Below are positions 18,864-26,574 of a stretch of DNA of 64,000 nt, one piece after another. Origin of the DNA: Rhodoglobus vestalii (GTDB lineage: Bacteria > Actinomycetota > Actinomycetes > Actinomycetales > Microbacteriaceae); assembly GCF_006788895.1 (NCBI RefSeq), contig NZ_VFRA01000001.1:1426001-1490000 (forward strand), in the 5' to 3' direction. How positions within the stretch are numbered: position 1 is the stretch's first letter; the number at the start of each line of letters is the position of its first letter. The notes beneath the pieces were generated by a model, which was not told the origin of the DNA, ran no database searches, and saw nothing but the letters and a program-made list of their open reading frames with translations. The position numbers and the translations under genes were made by a program.

Positions 18864-19319
18864 AAGGAAGGCGATCTCATCGTCGGCAAGGACGGCAAGT
18901 CCGCGATCGGTACGGTCGTGGAACGCAAGAGCGGGTATCTGATCTTGGTGCACCTGACTCCCGGATGCAATCGTGTCGATGCCGTCCGTGACGGTCTGAT
19001 CCGCAAAATGGTCGACCTGCCAGACTTGCTGCGCCGAACCTTGACCTGGGACCAAGGTGTCGAAATGCACCGACACAAAGAAGTCACAATCGCCGCTGAC
19101 CTGGCCATCTACTTCTGTGACCCGCATTCGCCCTGGCAGCGTCCCACGAACGAGAACACGAACGGGTTGCTACGCCAATATTTCCCCAAAGGCACTGATC
19201 TGAGCGTCTACTCGGAAGAAGACCTCGACTACGTAGCCTGGGAAATGAACGACCGCCCACGCAAACGACTCGACTACGCCAAACCAAATGAGATGATCGA
19301 ACCACTACTGTTGCGCTGA
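18864..19319 (+). pseudogene. IS30-family transposase, 3' part
   Basis: The sequence from KEGDLIVGKDGKSAIG to the TGA at 19,317-19,319 is the catalytic domain of IS30. The first Asp is in GDLIVGK, the second in LTWDQGVEM, and the Glu is in NENTNGLLRQYFPKG. Its terminus (about 19,333) carries GGTCAGCGCAACA inverted, matching the end at 1,156. The middle of the gene is missing or scrambled: 18,640-18,863 gives only faint IS30-like fragments (e.g. VALRQYARTRT). It continues directly into IS256 sequence, so this is the other half of the IS30 inserted in IS256. Confidence 0.87.
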
Positions 19320-19333
19320 CCACCTGAATCCGC

Positions 19334-19643
19334 CCCGATAGAACGTGTGAATAAAGAGATCAAGAGACGCACCGACGTCGTCGGCGTGTTCCCGAACCCG
19401 GCCGCGCTACTCCGCCTCGCCGGCGCTGTCTTGGTCGAGCAGCACGACGAGTGGGAAGCCGGGTCCCGCCGCTACCTCTCCGAGGCCTCCATGCGCCAGC
19501 TAGACGCCTTCAGCCTCGCTCTCACCGACACCGACGCGGGTACGCTCACCGGCGTGATTCACATTCCAGAGCTCACTACGGCATAATCAGAAACACTGAC
19601 CTGCACGATGACGGGAAATTACACCACTCAGTGGGACGTGACC
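19334..19643 (+). pseudogene. IS256 transposase 3' part and right terminus
   Basis: The frame resumes at [17 protein letters not shown], the catalytic Glu region, and runs to ...[10 protein letters not shown] with stop at 19,584-19,586. It is followed by the IS256 terminal repeat ending at 19,643 in GGGACGTGACC. The adjoining CTTTTTCA is the complement of the TGAAAAAG that follows the other IS256 end at 2291, so the 8-bp target duplication survives on separate arms. The amino part is at 1,157-2,167. Confidence 0.9.
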
Positions 19644-20361
19644 CTTTTTCATGCCCCGAGTACGGATTGCAATACCTCGATTCTGAACGGTAATGAAGTT
19701 TGAACGCACCAAACAATCTCGTCTCTACGACCGTGGTGCCGACCCGGCGTCCGATGCCCGTGGCGTTATCAAAGACCATGTGCCTCGGTGCGGCACGGAT
19801 GTGCTCAAAGACTGCACGCAGCCCGTGACAGACGCATTCAGCGGTCTCGCCCCGGTATGCCTGAACAAAGCGCATATTCGAGAACGGAAAAGTGACCACG
19901 AAGATATGCAGGACTTGCCGAATCCCAGCAATGATCGCCTCAGCCTGCCCGAAGTCGACCTGCACCGTCCCGGCCGGCCACACCAATTCGGTAAAACCCT
20001 CCCCAGCCTGCCGATTCCTGACCGTCCACTTCCTCACAAACCGTTGGACCGGGGAATATGTGGCGGTGTAACCGTGCTCATCCACCAACCGGTCAAAGAT
20101 GCGTTTAGCCGTATGGCGTTGCTTGCGATTCCGGCGCAGGTCCTCACCCAACCACCCTTCGATGATGTGCTCGAACCCGGTCAACACCGACGCACCGGGC
20201 CTGTTCAAGGGTGCTGGCAGTGCCGGCGAGAAATCTTCCTGCCCGGCATACTTTGCCACCGAGGCCCGGCTCACCCCCAACCTTCGCGCGATCTCACGCA
20301 CCGCGACTCCCTGAGAATCAAGTCTTCTGATATTTTCTTGTACGGACATGGGTACCGTCAT
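19644..20361 (-). pseudogene. IS21-group-B istA transposase, 5' part
   Basis: This starts at ATG 20361 (GGAAAG upstream) with the same HTH as the fragment at 16,735. It continues through the first catalytic region (VQVDFGQAEAIIAG) and MVFDNATG to YCNPYSGHEKG, where IS256 sequence begins. The next codons, GNVENAVGF, are at 2,292 on the other arm. Joining the two gives a full IstA apart from the frameshift near 2,935. Confidence 0.88.
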
Positions 20362-20499
20362 CTGCTTTCCAGCCCTTCCGGCGCACACGCTTCGCAATGG
20401 CAGCACCGTAAGGAACTTATCTAAGGTGGCGGGCCCATGCCCCTGACACTCTGGAACGGGCCCCGAACCACCGGGTGATCTCTATCTCCAAGCCAACCC

Positions 20500-20622
20500 C
20501 CGGAAATCATGATTTCGGGAAACAATAGCTGGCCTGATTCTTACCGCTCTTTTGGCCTGAAATGTGCCACTAACTTGGCTCACATTCCTGGCTGAAACGG
20601 CCTACAAATAGTTGATCACACA
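20500..20622 (-). repeat. IS21-B left terminus with repeated subterminal sites
   Basis: The terminus at 20,622 reads inward TGTGTGATCAACTATTTG. It is followed by two related blocks, GTAGGCCGTTTCAGCCAGG and a second copy near AGTGGCACATTTCAGGCC, and then TAAGAATCAGGCC. The right end at about 3,800-3,871 carries the same GGCCTGATTCTTA and GGCCTAC blocks inverted. Such multiple end repeats are characteristic of IS21 transposase binding sites. Confidence 0.75.
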
Positions 20623-20973
20623 CAAGGGTGGCGTTGAGGGTGAAGTCGGCCGGTTCCGCCGCCGCTGGCTGACCCCGGTCCCGGAGTTTCAGACGTTGGC
20701 AGCGTTGAACGAGTTCATGGCTGTCTGCGATGAGAAGGATCAGCACCGGGTGATCTCGGCCCGCCCAGTTACCGTCGGGACGGCCGCTACTGCGGAAGCG
20801 CCGGAATTGCTGACGTTGCCCTCGAGTATTTTCGAGGCTGGGCCTACCTCCTCGGTCAAGGTCAACCACAAGGCGGAGGTATGTGTCCGGCAATGCTATT
20901 ATTCCGTTCCGGTCTCCTACGCAGGCAGGCGGGTCAGCGTCCGTATCGGGGCCGCTCTCGTCGAGGTGTGGGC
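20623..20973 (+). pseudogene. IS21-group-A istA, 3' part (split copy)
   Basis: The sequence resumes at KGGVEGEVGRFRRRWL, directly after the IS21-B end, and matches the intact istA to RIGAALVEV, where IS3 sequence starts at 20,974. The duplicated target AAGGGT is at 20,624-20,629 here and at 3,872-3,878 (as ACCCTT) on the other arm. The last part of istA and the whole istB of this copy are missing to the right of the IS3. Confidence 0.87.
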
Positions 20974-21012
20974 TGCTACGGGGATTTCGGACAGCGGAAT
21001 TAGTGGATTCTT

Positions 21013-21906
21013 CTACGCTGCCAGGGCTGGCTGTTGATAACCATAGTGGACTTCGTTGGGCCGTCGATAATCGAGCGCTGAGTGCCGCCTGCGACTGTTG
21101 TAAAATCCCTCGATATAGCGGATGATGTCGCTGCGAGCCTGCGTCTTGGTCGCGTAAACGGTCCGATACACGCGCTCATTCTTGAGCATCGAGAAGAAAC
21201 TTTCCGCCATGCTGTTATCCCAACAGACGCCGGTGCGGCCCATAGATGAGCGCATGCCCAGACTGGTCACCAGGGCCCGGTAGACGGCTGAGGTGTAGAC
21301 GCTTCCGCGATCGGAGTGCCAAATGGCGTCAGGCGCGATCAGGGTCGTTGCCGCGGCATTCTTGAGAGCGTCCTCGACGAGTTCGGTACGCATGTGATCG
21401 GCAATGGACCAGCCAACGACTTTCTTCGAGTAGCAGTCGATGACCGTGGCCAGGTAGACGAACCCCTGCCAGGTGTGGATATACGTGATGTCTCCGATGA
21501 ATTTCATCCCCGGACGATCCGCGGTGAAGTCGCGTTTGACAAGGTCGGGCACGTTTGCTGCGGCCAACGCGTCGGCCTCCGTCGTGACCCGGAATGGCCG
21601 TGGTTGGCAGGCTACGAGGCCTTCCTGGCGCATCAGCTGCCGGACGAGTTCGGGGGAACACTGCGTCTGCTCGGCGGTCAGGTCCGCGTGGATTCGCCGA
21701 TACCCGTAAGTGCCGTCAGACTCCTCAAAATAGTGTCGGATCCGCGCCAAGAGGGTTTCCCGGCGGGCCGACGTCGCCGATTGCGGGCGCGTCAGCCAGT
21801 GGTAGAAACCAGAGGTTGACACCTCCAACCAGCGACACATATTCACCACAGGATTCCGGTTGTTGGGCTCAGCTTTTTGGGAGTCGATGAATTCGTACTT
21901 GCTCAC
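21013..21906 (-). CDS. IS3 OrfB, integrase-type transposase
   Basis: This 297-residue catalytic subunit has an HTH_21-like region (ESDGTYGYRRIHADL) followed by the DDE core: Asp in FIGDITYIHTWQG, Asp in IWHSDRGSVYTS and Glu in DNSMAESFFSMLKNE. The GTG start overlaps the orfA stop as TAGTG. The frame is open further upstream in the -1 register (KSGRLLRAGAAVVSK), as expected for an OrfAB fusion made by ribosomal slippage. It seems complete. Confidence 0.93.
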   Translation of the reverse strand: MSKYEFIDSQKAEPNNRNPVVNMCRWLEVSTSGFYHWLTRPQSATSARRETLLARIRHYFEESDGTYGYRRIHADLTAEQTQCSPELVRQLMRQEGLVACQPRPFRVTTEADALAAANVPDLVKRDFTADRPGMKFIGDITYIHTWQGFVYLATVIDCYSKKVVGWSIADHMRTELVEDALKNAAATTLIAPDAIWHSDRGSVYTSAVYRALVTSLGMRSSMGRTGVCWDNSMAESFFSMLKNERVYRTVYATKTQARSDIIRYIEGFYNSRRRHSALDYRRPNEVHYGYQQPALAA

Positions 21907-22196
21907 TACCGCTGCTCCCGCGCGAAGTAAGCGGCCGCTTTTTTCAAAAATTGGGTCTCAGCCTTGAGCTCCTGATTTTCCCGCTCGAGTACTTTGAGAC
22001 GGGCACGCTCGGGGACGGTCAGCTCCGTCTCGGTGCCACCATTCGCTTCGCGATACTTGATCAGCCAGTTGCGCAATGTTTCGTGGCCGACCCCGTAGGA
22101 CTCGGCCACGTCCCTGATCGGCTTCGAGGTGCTGATCACCTCCCGACACAACTCATCTCTGAACTCCTGGGTAAATTTCCGGCGTGCTGTGGTCAT
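21906..22196 (-). CDS. IS3 OrfA, HTH protein
   Basis: This 96-residue protein has an N-terminal HTH (KFTQEFRDELCREV, SYGVGHETLRNWLIKYRE) and a leucine-zipper-like C-terminus (LKVLERENQELKAETQFLKK). Near its end six A residues followed by G (21,944-21,938, minus strand) offer a slippage site in LKKAAAY for -1 frameshifting into orfB. It is standard for the family. Confidence 0.92.
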   Translation of the reverse strand: MTTARRKFTQEFRDELCREVISTSKPIRDVAESYGVGHETLRNWLIKYREANGGTETELTVPERARLKVLERENQELKAETQFLKKAAAYFAREQR

Positions 22197-22271
22197 GCTG
22201 ATCTCTACTTTCAGTGAACCCCCATTTTAAGAGGGCCCACTGTCCGAAATATCCGCAGCACACCAGTCTTC

Positions 22272-22308
22272 GCTAACTCACGCGATCACAACGTCCCGGG
22301 GAACTACA
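22272..22308. repeat. Orphan IS481-like terminal sequence
   Basis: TAACTCACGCGATCACAACG followed by TCCCGGGGAACTACA is nearly the same as 23,684-23,720 (TAACTCAAGCGATCACAACG, then TCCCTGGGCACTACA), in the same orientation. It is the end of an IS481-like element whose body is absent here. It directly abuts the truncated IS110 transposase. Confidence 0.7.
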
Positions 22309-22309
22309 C

Positions 22310-23053
22310 CTGGTCCGGGCCTGCACCCAGACCGTGAACCGGTTGCACGCGATCATGGTCGTGCTAGTTATCGGCGGGGCACCGCGGAACTTGACCGCGG
22401 ACACGGCCGCGACCCTGCTGCGCCGGGTGCACCCCACGGAGAGCCTGACTATGACCCGCCGACTCATCGCAGTCGACCTTGCCGCCGAGATCCGCCGACT
22501 GGATAAACGGTTCACGACAGCCACCGAGCGCATCACCACTCGGGTGACCGGCACCCAGTCCACGTTGACGACCATCCCCGGTATCGGCCAACTCACGGCA
22601 GGGAAGATCCTTGCCCGCACCGGACCAGTCACCCGGTTCACGACCGAGGCACACTTCGCCACCTATGCCGGCGTCGCACCCCGGGAAGTGTCTTCCGGGG
22701 ACGTAATCCGCCATCGCCTCTCCCGAGGCGGTGACCGGCAACTGAACTATGCCCTCCACGTCGTCGCACTTACCCAAATCAGCATGAAAAGCAGCCCTGG
22801 ACGGGTCTTCCACGACCGGAAACGCAGCGCGGGCAAAAGCGGCAAAGAAGCACTTCGGGCACTGAAGAGACGCTTGACAACGGTCGTGTTCCGCACCCTG
22901 ATCGCCGACCACGCCCGCCTGGCAGTGGGCCCGGCAGGATACTCGAGAACGGCACGGCAATCCAGCGTCACCGGCTCACATCCCGACACCGGTTCTTCGG
23001 ACAAGTCACTTACCGGACCCACCGCCGAAAAGCATATCCACGCCGCCACTTGA
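22310..23053 (+). pseudogene. IS110-family transposase, C-terminal part
   Basis: The frame from LVRACTQTVNRLHAIMVVLV covers the linker and Transposase_20 region. It includes LTTIPGIGQLTAGKILARTG, FATYAGVAPREVSSGD, RLSRGGDRQLNYALHVVAL and the catalytic-Ser-type C-terminus, ending in a TGA at 23,051-23,053. The N-terminal RuvC-like DEDD domain is missing, cut by the IS481-like end at 22,308, so it cannot act. Confidence 0.83.
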
Positions 23054-23126
23054 CCAGAGAGGCGCCCAAAGGGAACCGACATCTCCCGCTGGAGCACCGG
23101 TGAAATCCAAGCGATCGCCGACGCGA

Positions 23127-23627
23127 TCAGCTACGCTCAACGCACGAAGCAACTCTTGCGACGACCGGTTGAATACGGCCTGGGTGCCGTGATCGGCATG
23201 AACGATACCGCCGGCCTGCGGCCGGCGACTTTTGATCGCCACCCTTGTGTCCCTTGTTTGGATACCCGGTTGCCTGGTCCAACCACGCCAACCTCGGCAT
23301 CCGGTATCGGGCCAACACTCGTTCCACTGTCGATCGATTCAGGTGTCGGTGGTGGCCGATCCGGTGTGGTCCCCAGTGGCGAGTGAACCGGAGGGCAATG
23401 ATGCGTCGCTCGACCCGAATCGGGGTGCGATCGGGTGAGTATCTCTGCCGTGAGGACCGGTCCGTCATGGGCTGGCCGGCCAGGAAGCGGGCAGCGCACT
23501 TCGCTGCCGCCGCAGGCGAGCACTGAAATCGTTCTGCGGCACGGAAGGACGACCGACCGCCCTCGACGATCAGCCGGGCAAGACGAAGGCGTCCTTCCGA
23601 GGCGAAGGGAGCATTACTGTGAGTCAC
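23127..23627 (-). pseudogene. IS481-family transposase, N-terminal part, decayed
   Basis: The first about 125 residues (MTHSNAPFASEGRLRLARLI ... MTDRSSRQRYSPDRTP ... RLAWLDQATG) are the HTH and leucine-zipper region of an IS481 transposase. After ATGYPNKGHKGG the reading dissolves into unrelated or frameshifted sequence. In a neighbouring frame (about 23,242-23,100) a patch GGIVHADHGTQAVFNRSSQE resembles the second-Asp region of an IS3/IS481 core. The catalytic domain is not intact. The element's terminus lies at 23,682-23,721, immediately at the stop codon of the following M24 gene. Confidence 0.75.
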
Positions 23628-23681
23628 GAGGACCTCCGGTTAGAGATGTGAGTGTGGTAACCCACATCGCGCCGGAGGTCC

Positions 23682-23721
23682 ACGCTAACTCAAGCGATCA
23701 CAACGTCCCTGGGCACTACAA
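23682..23721. repeat. IS481 terminal repeat abutting the M24 stop codon
   Basis: The end sequence, read inward from 23,720, is TGTAGTGCCCAGGGACGTTG followed by TGATCGCTTGAGTTA, a typical IS481-type end. The stop codon of the M24 gene begins at 23,722, so the element sits within a couple of bases of it and leaves the reading frame intact. Confidence 0.75.
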
Positions 23722-24933
23722 CTAGTCGTTGACTCTCATATCGTTGTTGAGTTCATTGATCTTGACTGTCACACCGTCCTCCGCAAGAAGGAAGATATCT
23801 TCCACCCGCACACCAACCCTGCCCGGAAAGAACACACTCGGCTCGATCGTAAACATCATGCCCGGCTCCAGAGGGGTCTGGTCCTCTTCTGAAATATATG
23901 GAAGCTCGTGAACGTCCTTCCCAATGCAGTGACCAGTGCGGTGACGAAACCACTCACCGTAGCCCGACTCTTCGATGACTGCCCGGGTTGCCCGATGGAC
24001 GTCACCGCCGGTCGCGCCCGGCACCGCGGCAGCACGACCCGCTTCCTGGGCTGCCATTACGACCTCATACACACGTTCGTACTCCTCGTTGGGTTGACCG
24101 ATGTGGACTGTCCGCCCGAAGTCCGAACAGTAACCCTCGACGATGGCACCGAAGTCGAAGTTGACCCCGGTTCCCCCTTGCAATGCCCTGGTGGAGAGGC
24201 GCTCACTCGCGTCCCTATCCAGCCCAGGACCCATCGCCCAGACGGCTGTGTCAAAAGACGAGCTCGGCGAGCCAAGTTGCCTAATCCGCAGGTCAATCTC
24301 GGAGGCCAGCTCGAGCTCTGTGATTCCCGCGACGACATGGTCGCTTACTGCGGCCATCACCTGGTCAACCATCCGTGCGGCTTCGCTCATGAGCGCAATC
24401 TCATCGGCGTCCTTGATGCGACGGATGCGGTTGAGAATGTCGTCAGCAACCAAGAGTTCTGCGTCGGGTCGGCAGGCTCGAAGTTGAAGCGTAGTTTCCG
24501 ACCACGTCCGGCCGCTCATCGCGATGCGGGACCCGGCATCCTTCTCGTGAAGGCACGAGTCGGTATTGGGAACGCCCGCGACTGCCAAGCGCTTCGGTTG
24601 CTTCGCGAACGCGTCGAAAGCTCGCTTGAACACCTCAGCACCGTCGTCGACTTCGGTCGCCGTGATGACGTCGCCGGTCACTCCACCGGGCAGGTGAAAC
24701 TCTTGGTGGTGGCGAGTCAGAACAAACAACGGATCCTTGCCCGGGGCAAGGAAAGCGCCGGATATCCAATGATTGGTGTAGCCGATGTTTCCGAATGAAG
24801 GAATCCCTCGGCCGAGACCGGTGAAGTACTCCAGGTCGGTCTGTGATGCGGGAAGGAACAGCGTGTCGATGCCCGCGGCATCGAGTTGCTGATCGAGCTT
24901 CGCGCGGCGTGCCGTGTAGTCGATCGTCGACAT
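23722..24933 (-). CDS. M24B metallopeptidase (Xaa-Pro peptidase-like), cluster 2
   Basis: This is the 403-residue paralogue of 5,190-6,398, differing at scattered positions only. The metal ligands are conserved: Asp in NFDFGAIVEGY, Asp in CSDFGRT, His in GHCIGKDVHE, Glu in FTIEPSVFF and Glu in VRVEDIFL. An AAGGAGA site precedes ATG 24933. It closes cluster 2, directly behind the SnoaL-like gene. Wobble positions are much more GC-rich than in cluster 1. The substrate is unassigned; a small peptide or amidated amino acid fits the family. Confidence 0.87.
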   Translation of the reverse strand: MSTIDYTARRAKLDQQLDAAGIDTLFLPASQTDLEYFTGLGRGIPSFGNIGYTNHWISGAFLAPGKDPLFVLTRHHQEFHLPGGVTGDVITATEVDDGAEVFKRAFDAFAKQPKRLAVAGVPNTDSCLHEKDAGSRIAMSGRTWSETTLQLRACRPDAELLVADDILNRIRRIKDADEIALMSEAARMVDQVMAAVSDHVVAGITELELASEIDLRIRQLGSPSSSFDTAVWAMGPGLDRDASERLSTRALQGGTGVNFDFGAIVEGYCSDFGRTVHIGQPNEEYERVYEVVMAAQEAGRAAAVPGATGGDVHRATRAVIEESGYGEWFRHRTGHCIGKDVHELPYISEEDQTPLEPGMMFTIEPSVFFPGRVGVRVEDIFLLAEDGVTVKINELNNDMRVND

Positions 24934-24960
24934 GTAAATCTCCTTGTAGTTCAGTGTCTA

Positions 24961-25416
24961 TTAACGTGAAAGTTCACTCGAGAAGAGGTCCTCGTGAGCG
25001 TGGATGATCTTCCACGAGCCGCCTATTCGCCGCCACCCGGCGCTTACACGCATGAGCTCGCGCACAGTCCCGTCCGGACCGACCCGTTCTACCCGCAGGA
25101 GATGACGGCTCACCGCCAGATCGCCGGAAACATCGATTATCGGATCCTCGACTGCAAACGCAGTGACGACAGGTTTTGCGCCGCCGCTCGGACGGGTAGC
25201 GCGAATAGCATTGAGGTCCTTCATCCCCCGCGCGATGGTCTCCGTTACCGCATCCCAAATAGTTGCGTCGTTGTCGATGTGACCATCGATGCGTTCACGA
25301 TTACCCTCGAGGAATCCGAAATACATCTCTTTCTGGGCGAACCAGATCAGTCGCTGATCTTCGGTGAAGGATGTCGTGTCTGAACTGTCAGCGACATCGC
25401 GAGTTGCTTGCGTCAT
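24961..25416 (-). CDS. SnoaL/NTF2-fold protein, cluster 2
   Basis: A protein of about 151 residues (MTQATRDVADSSDTTSF) starts at ATG 25416, preceded by AAGGAG at good spacing. It has the same architecture and conserved C-terminal strand pattern (VSAGWRRIGGSWKIIHAHED) as 6,425-6,877. A SnoaL-like protein in the same place in both clusters, despite loss of the transporter genes between, argues that it is part of the enzymatic pathway rather than the transport system. Its activity is unknown. Confidence 0.77.
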   Translation of the reverse strand: MTQATRDVADSSDTTSFTEDQRLIWFAQKEMYFGFLEGNRERIDGHIDNDATIWDAVTETIARGMKDLNAIRATRPSGGAKPVVTAFAVEDPIIDVSGDLAVSRHLLRVERVGPDGTVRELMRVSAGWRRIGGSWKIIHAHEDLFSSELSR

Positions 25417-25476
25417 GGTTAGTCTCCTTCTTTTATTCTGGGGCAAGTTGAGTGGCCATCAGCTGGCCTGGGTACT

Positions 25477-26574
25477 TCATCGGACGACCGGCTCCAGCCA
25501 CGAACCAATAAGCTCCTTCGCGTAGTCCGAGCGCGGGTTTTCACAGACTTGACTGGTCTCTCCACGCTCAACAACGTCACCGTGGCGCATCACGATGATC
25601 AAGTCCGAAATGTGCCGCACAACCGCAATATTGTGGCTAATGAATAGCATCGCAATGCCCAGCCGTTCCTGCATCTCGAGAAAGATGTCGAGCACCTGCG
25701 CTTGGACTGAGACATCCAGAGCTGAGACGGCCTCATCACATACAAGCAGTCGAGGCTCGAGCGCAAGCGCCCGAGCGATGTTGACGCGTTGGAGCTGGCC
25801 ACCACTGAGTTCCCGAGGAAGTCGAGTCATGAAGTCCGCAGAAAGTCCAACTGAACCCAACAGTTCGGCTGCCCGTTCCGTGCGGGTCTGGACATTTCCG
25901 ACACGGTGAATCACCAGAGGTTCAGCTACGGACCAGCCGATGGTGCGCCGCTGATCGAGGGCGAGGAGCGGCTGCTGAAACACTGCCTGCACCTGCCGAC
26001 GATACGAGCGCGACCGACGGTCAAGCATCGACGCCAGCGTCAACTGCAGTAGAAGCCCAGTCCAAAACACAGGAAGAGCCGCACCGAGAATTGAGAGGCC
26101 AGCCAACATGCGCGATCGCCAGCCGTCGGACAGTGTCGCCCATACAACCCCTAAGCCGATCCCCACGATCGCGTAGATAAACATCGCAAGGAGAACGAGT
26201 TCGAGGGTCGCCGGAAAGAACCGGACGATGTCGTCTAGGACCGGCTGACGCGACTGAACTGAGTCGCCGAAGTCAAGGCGCACGATCCCAAAGAGGTAGT
26301 TGATGTACTGCTCCCAGAGCGGAAGATCGAGACCCAGCTGTCGCCGCACCTCGGCTACCTGTTCAGCCCCCGCACCCATTCCTGCGGCGAGTCGGGCTGG
26401 GTCTGCGGGGATGACTCGGCTGAGCACGAAGGTCAAACTGACCGCCGACCAGACGACCAAGAGTGTCCAGCCGACCCGGGTTAGCAGTCGTCGGAACCAG
26501 TGGTGTTGGTGAGCTCCGCCGACACGACCCGAAGGCCGGGTCTGCGGCTTCTGCTCAGCCGAGTCCAACTTCAC
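25477..26574 (-). CDS. In-frame chimera: DppB-like permease N-half fused to DppF-like ATPase C-half
   Basis: Residues 1 to about 187 are a peptide-transporter permease: TM1 near 36-54, the periplasmic loop with RQLGLDLPLWEQY, then TM segments to FWTGLLLQLTLASM. At SRSYRRQVQAVFQQP the protein becomes the second half of a DppF-type ATPase, with ELSGGQLQR, Walker B LLVCDEAVSALD and the H-loop FISHNIAVVRH, ending WLEPVVR. The Walker A motif and the permease EAA loop are both missing, so it cannot be a working transporter part. The GTG start overlaps the binding-protein stop (TAGTG). A deletion removing the permease 3' end, the second permease, the DppD-type ATPase and the DppF 5' half, by luck in frame, explains it. 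Confidence 0.88.
   Translation of the reverse strand: MKLDSAEQKPQTRPSGRVGGAHQHHWFRRLLTRVGWTLLVVWSAVSLTFVLSRVIPADPARLAAGMGAGAEQVAEVRRQLGLDLPLWEQYINYLFGIVRLDFGDSVQSRQPVLDDIVRFFPATLELVLLAMFIYAIVGIGLGVVWATLSDGWRSRMLAGLSILGAALPVFWTGLLLQLTLASMLDRRSRSYRRQVQAVFQQPLLALDQRRTIGWSVAEPLVIHRVGNVQTRTERAAELLGSVGLSADFMTRLPRELSGGQLQRVNIARALALEPRLLVCDEAVSALDVSVQAQVLDIFLEMQERLGIAMLFISHNIAVVRHISDLIIVMRHGDVVERGETSQVCENPRSDYAKELIGSWLEPVVR

Larger units (their letters stand above)
20974..22260 (-). mobile_element. Complete IS3-family element
   Basis: The ends are TGCTACGGGGATTTCGGACA at the left and, inverted, TGCTGCGGATATTTCGGACA at the right, bounding about 1,287 bp. The element contains orfA and orfB in -1 register. 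The flanks (istA-A on the left, IS481/IS110 debris on the right) belong to different elements, and no 3-4-bp duplication is evident, so a deletion or recombination occurred at one side. Confidence 0.9.

Noticed and set aside
22272..23721. CRISPR-like or composite-transposon direct repeats (the two 37-base repeats)
   Set aside because: There are only two copies 1.4 kb apart and they match an IS481 terminus; there are no spacers or cas genes anywhere in the window.
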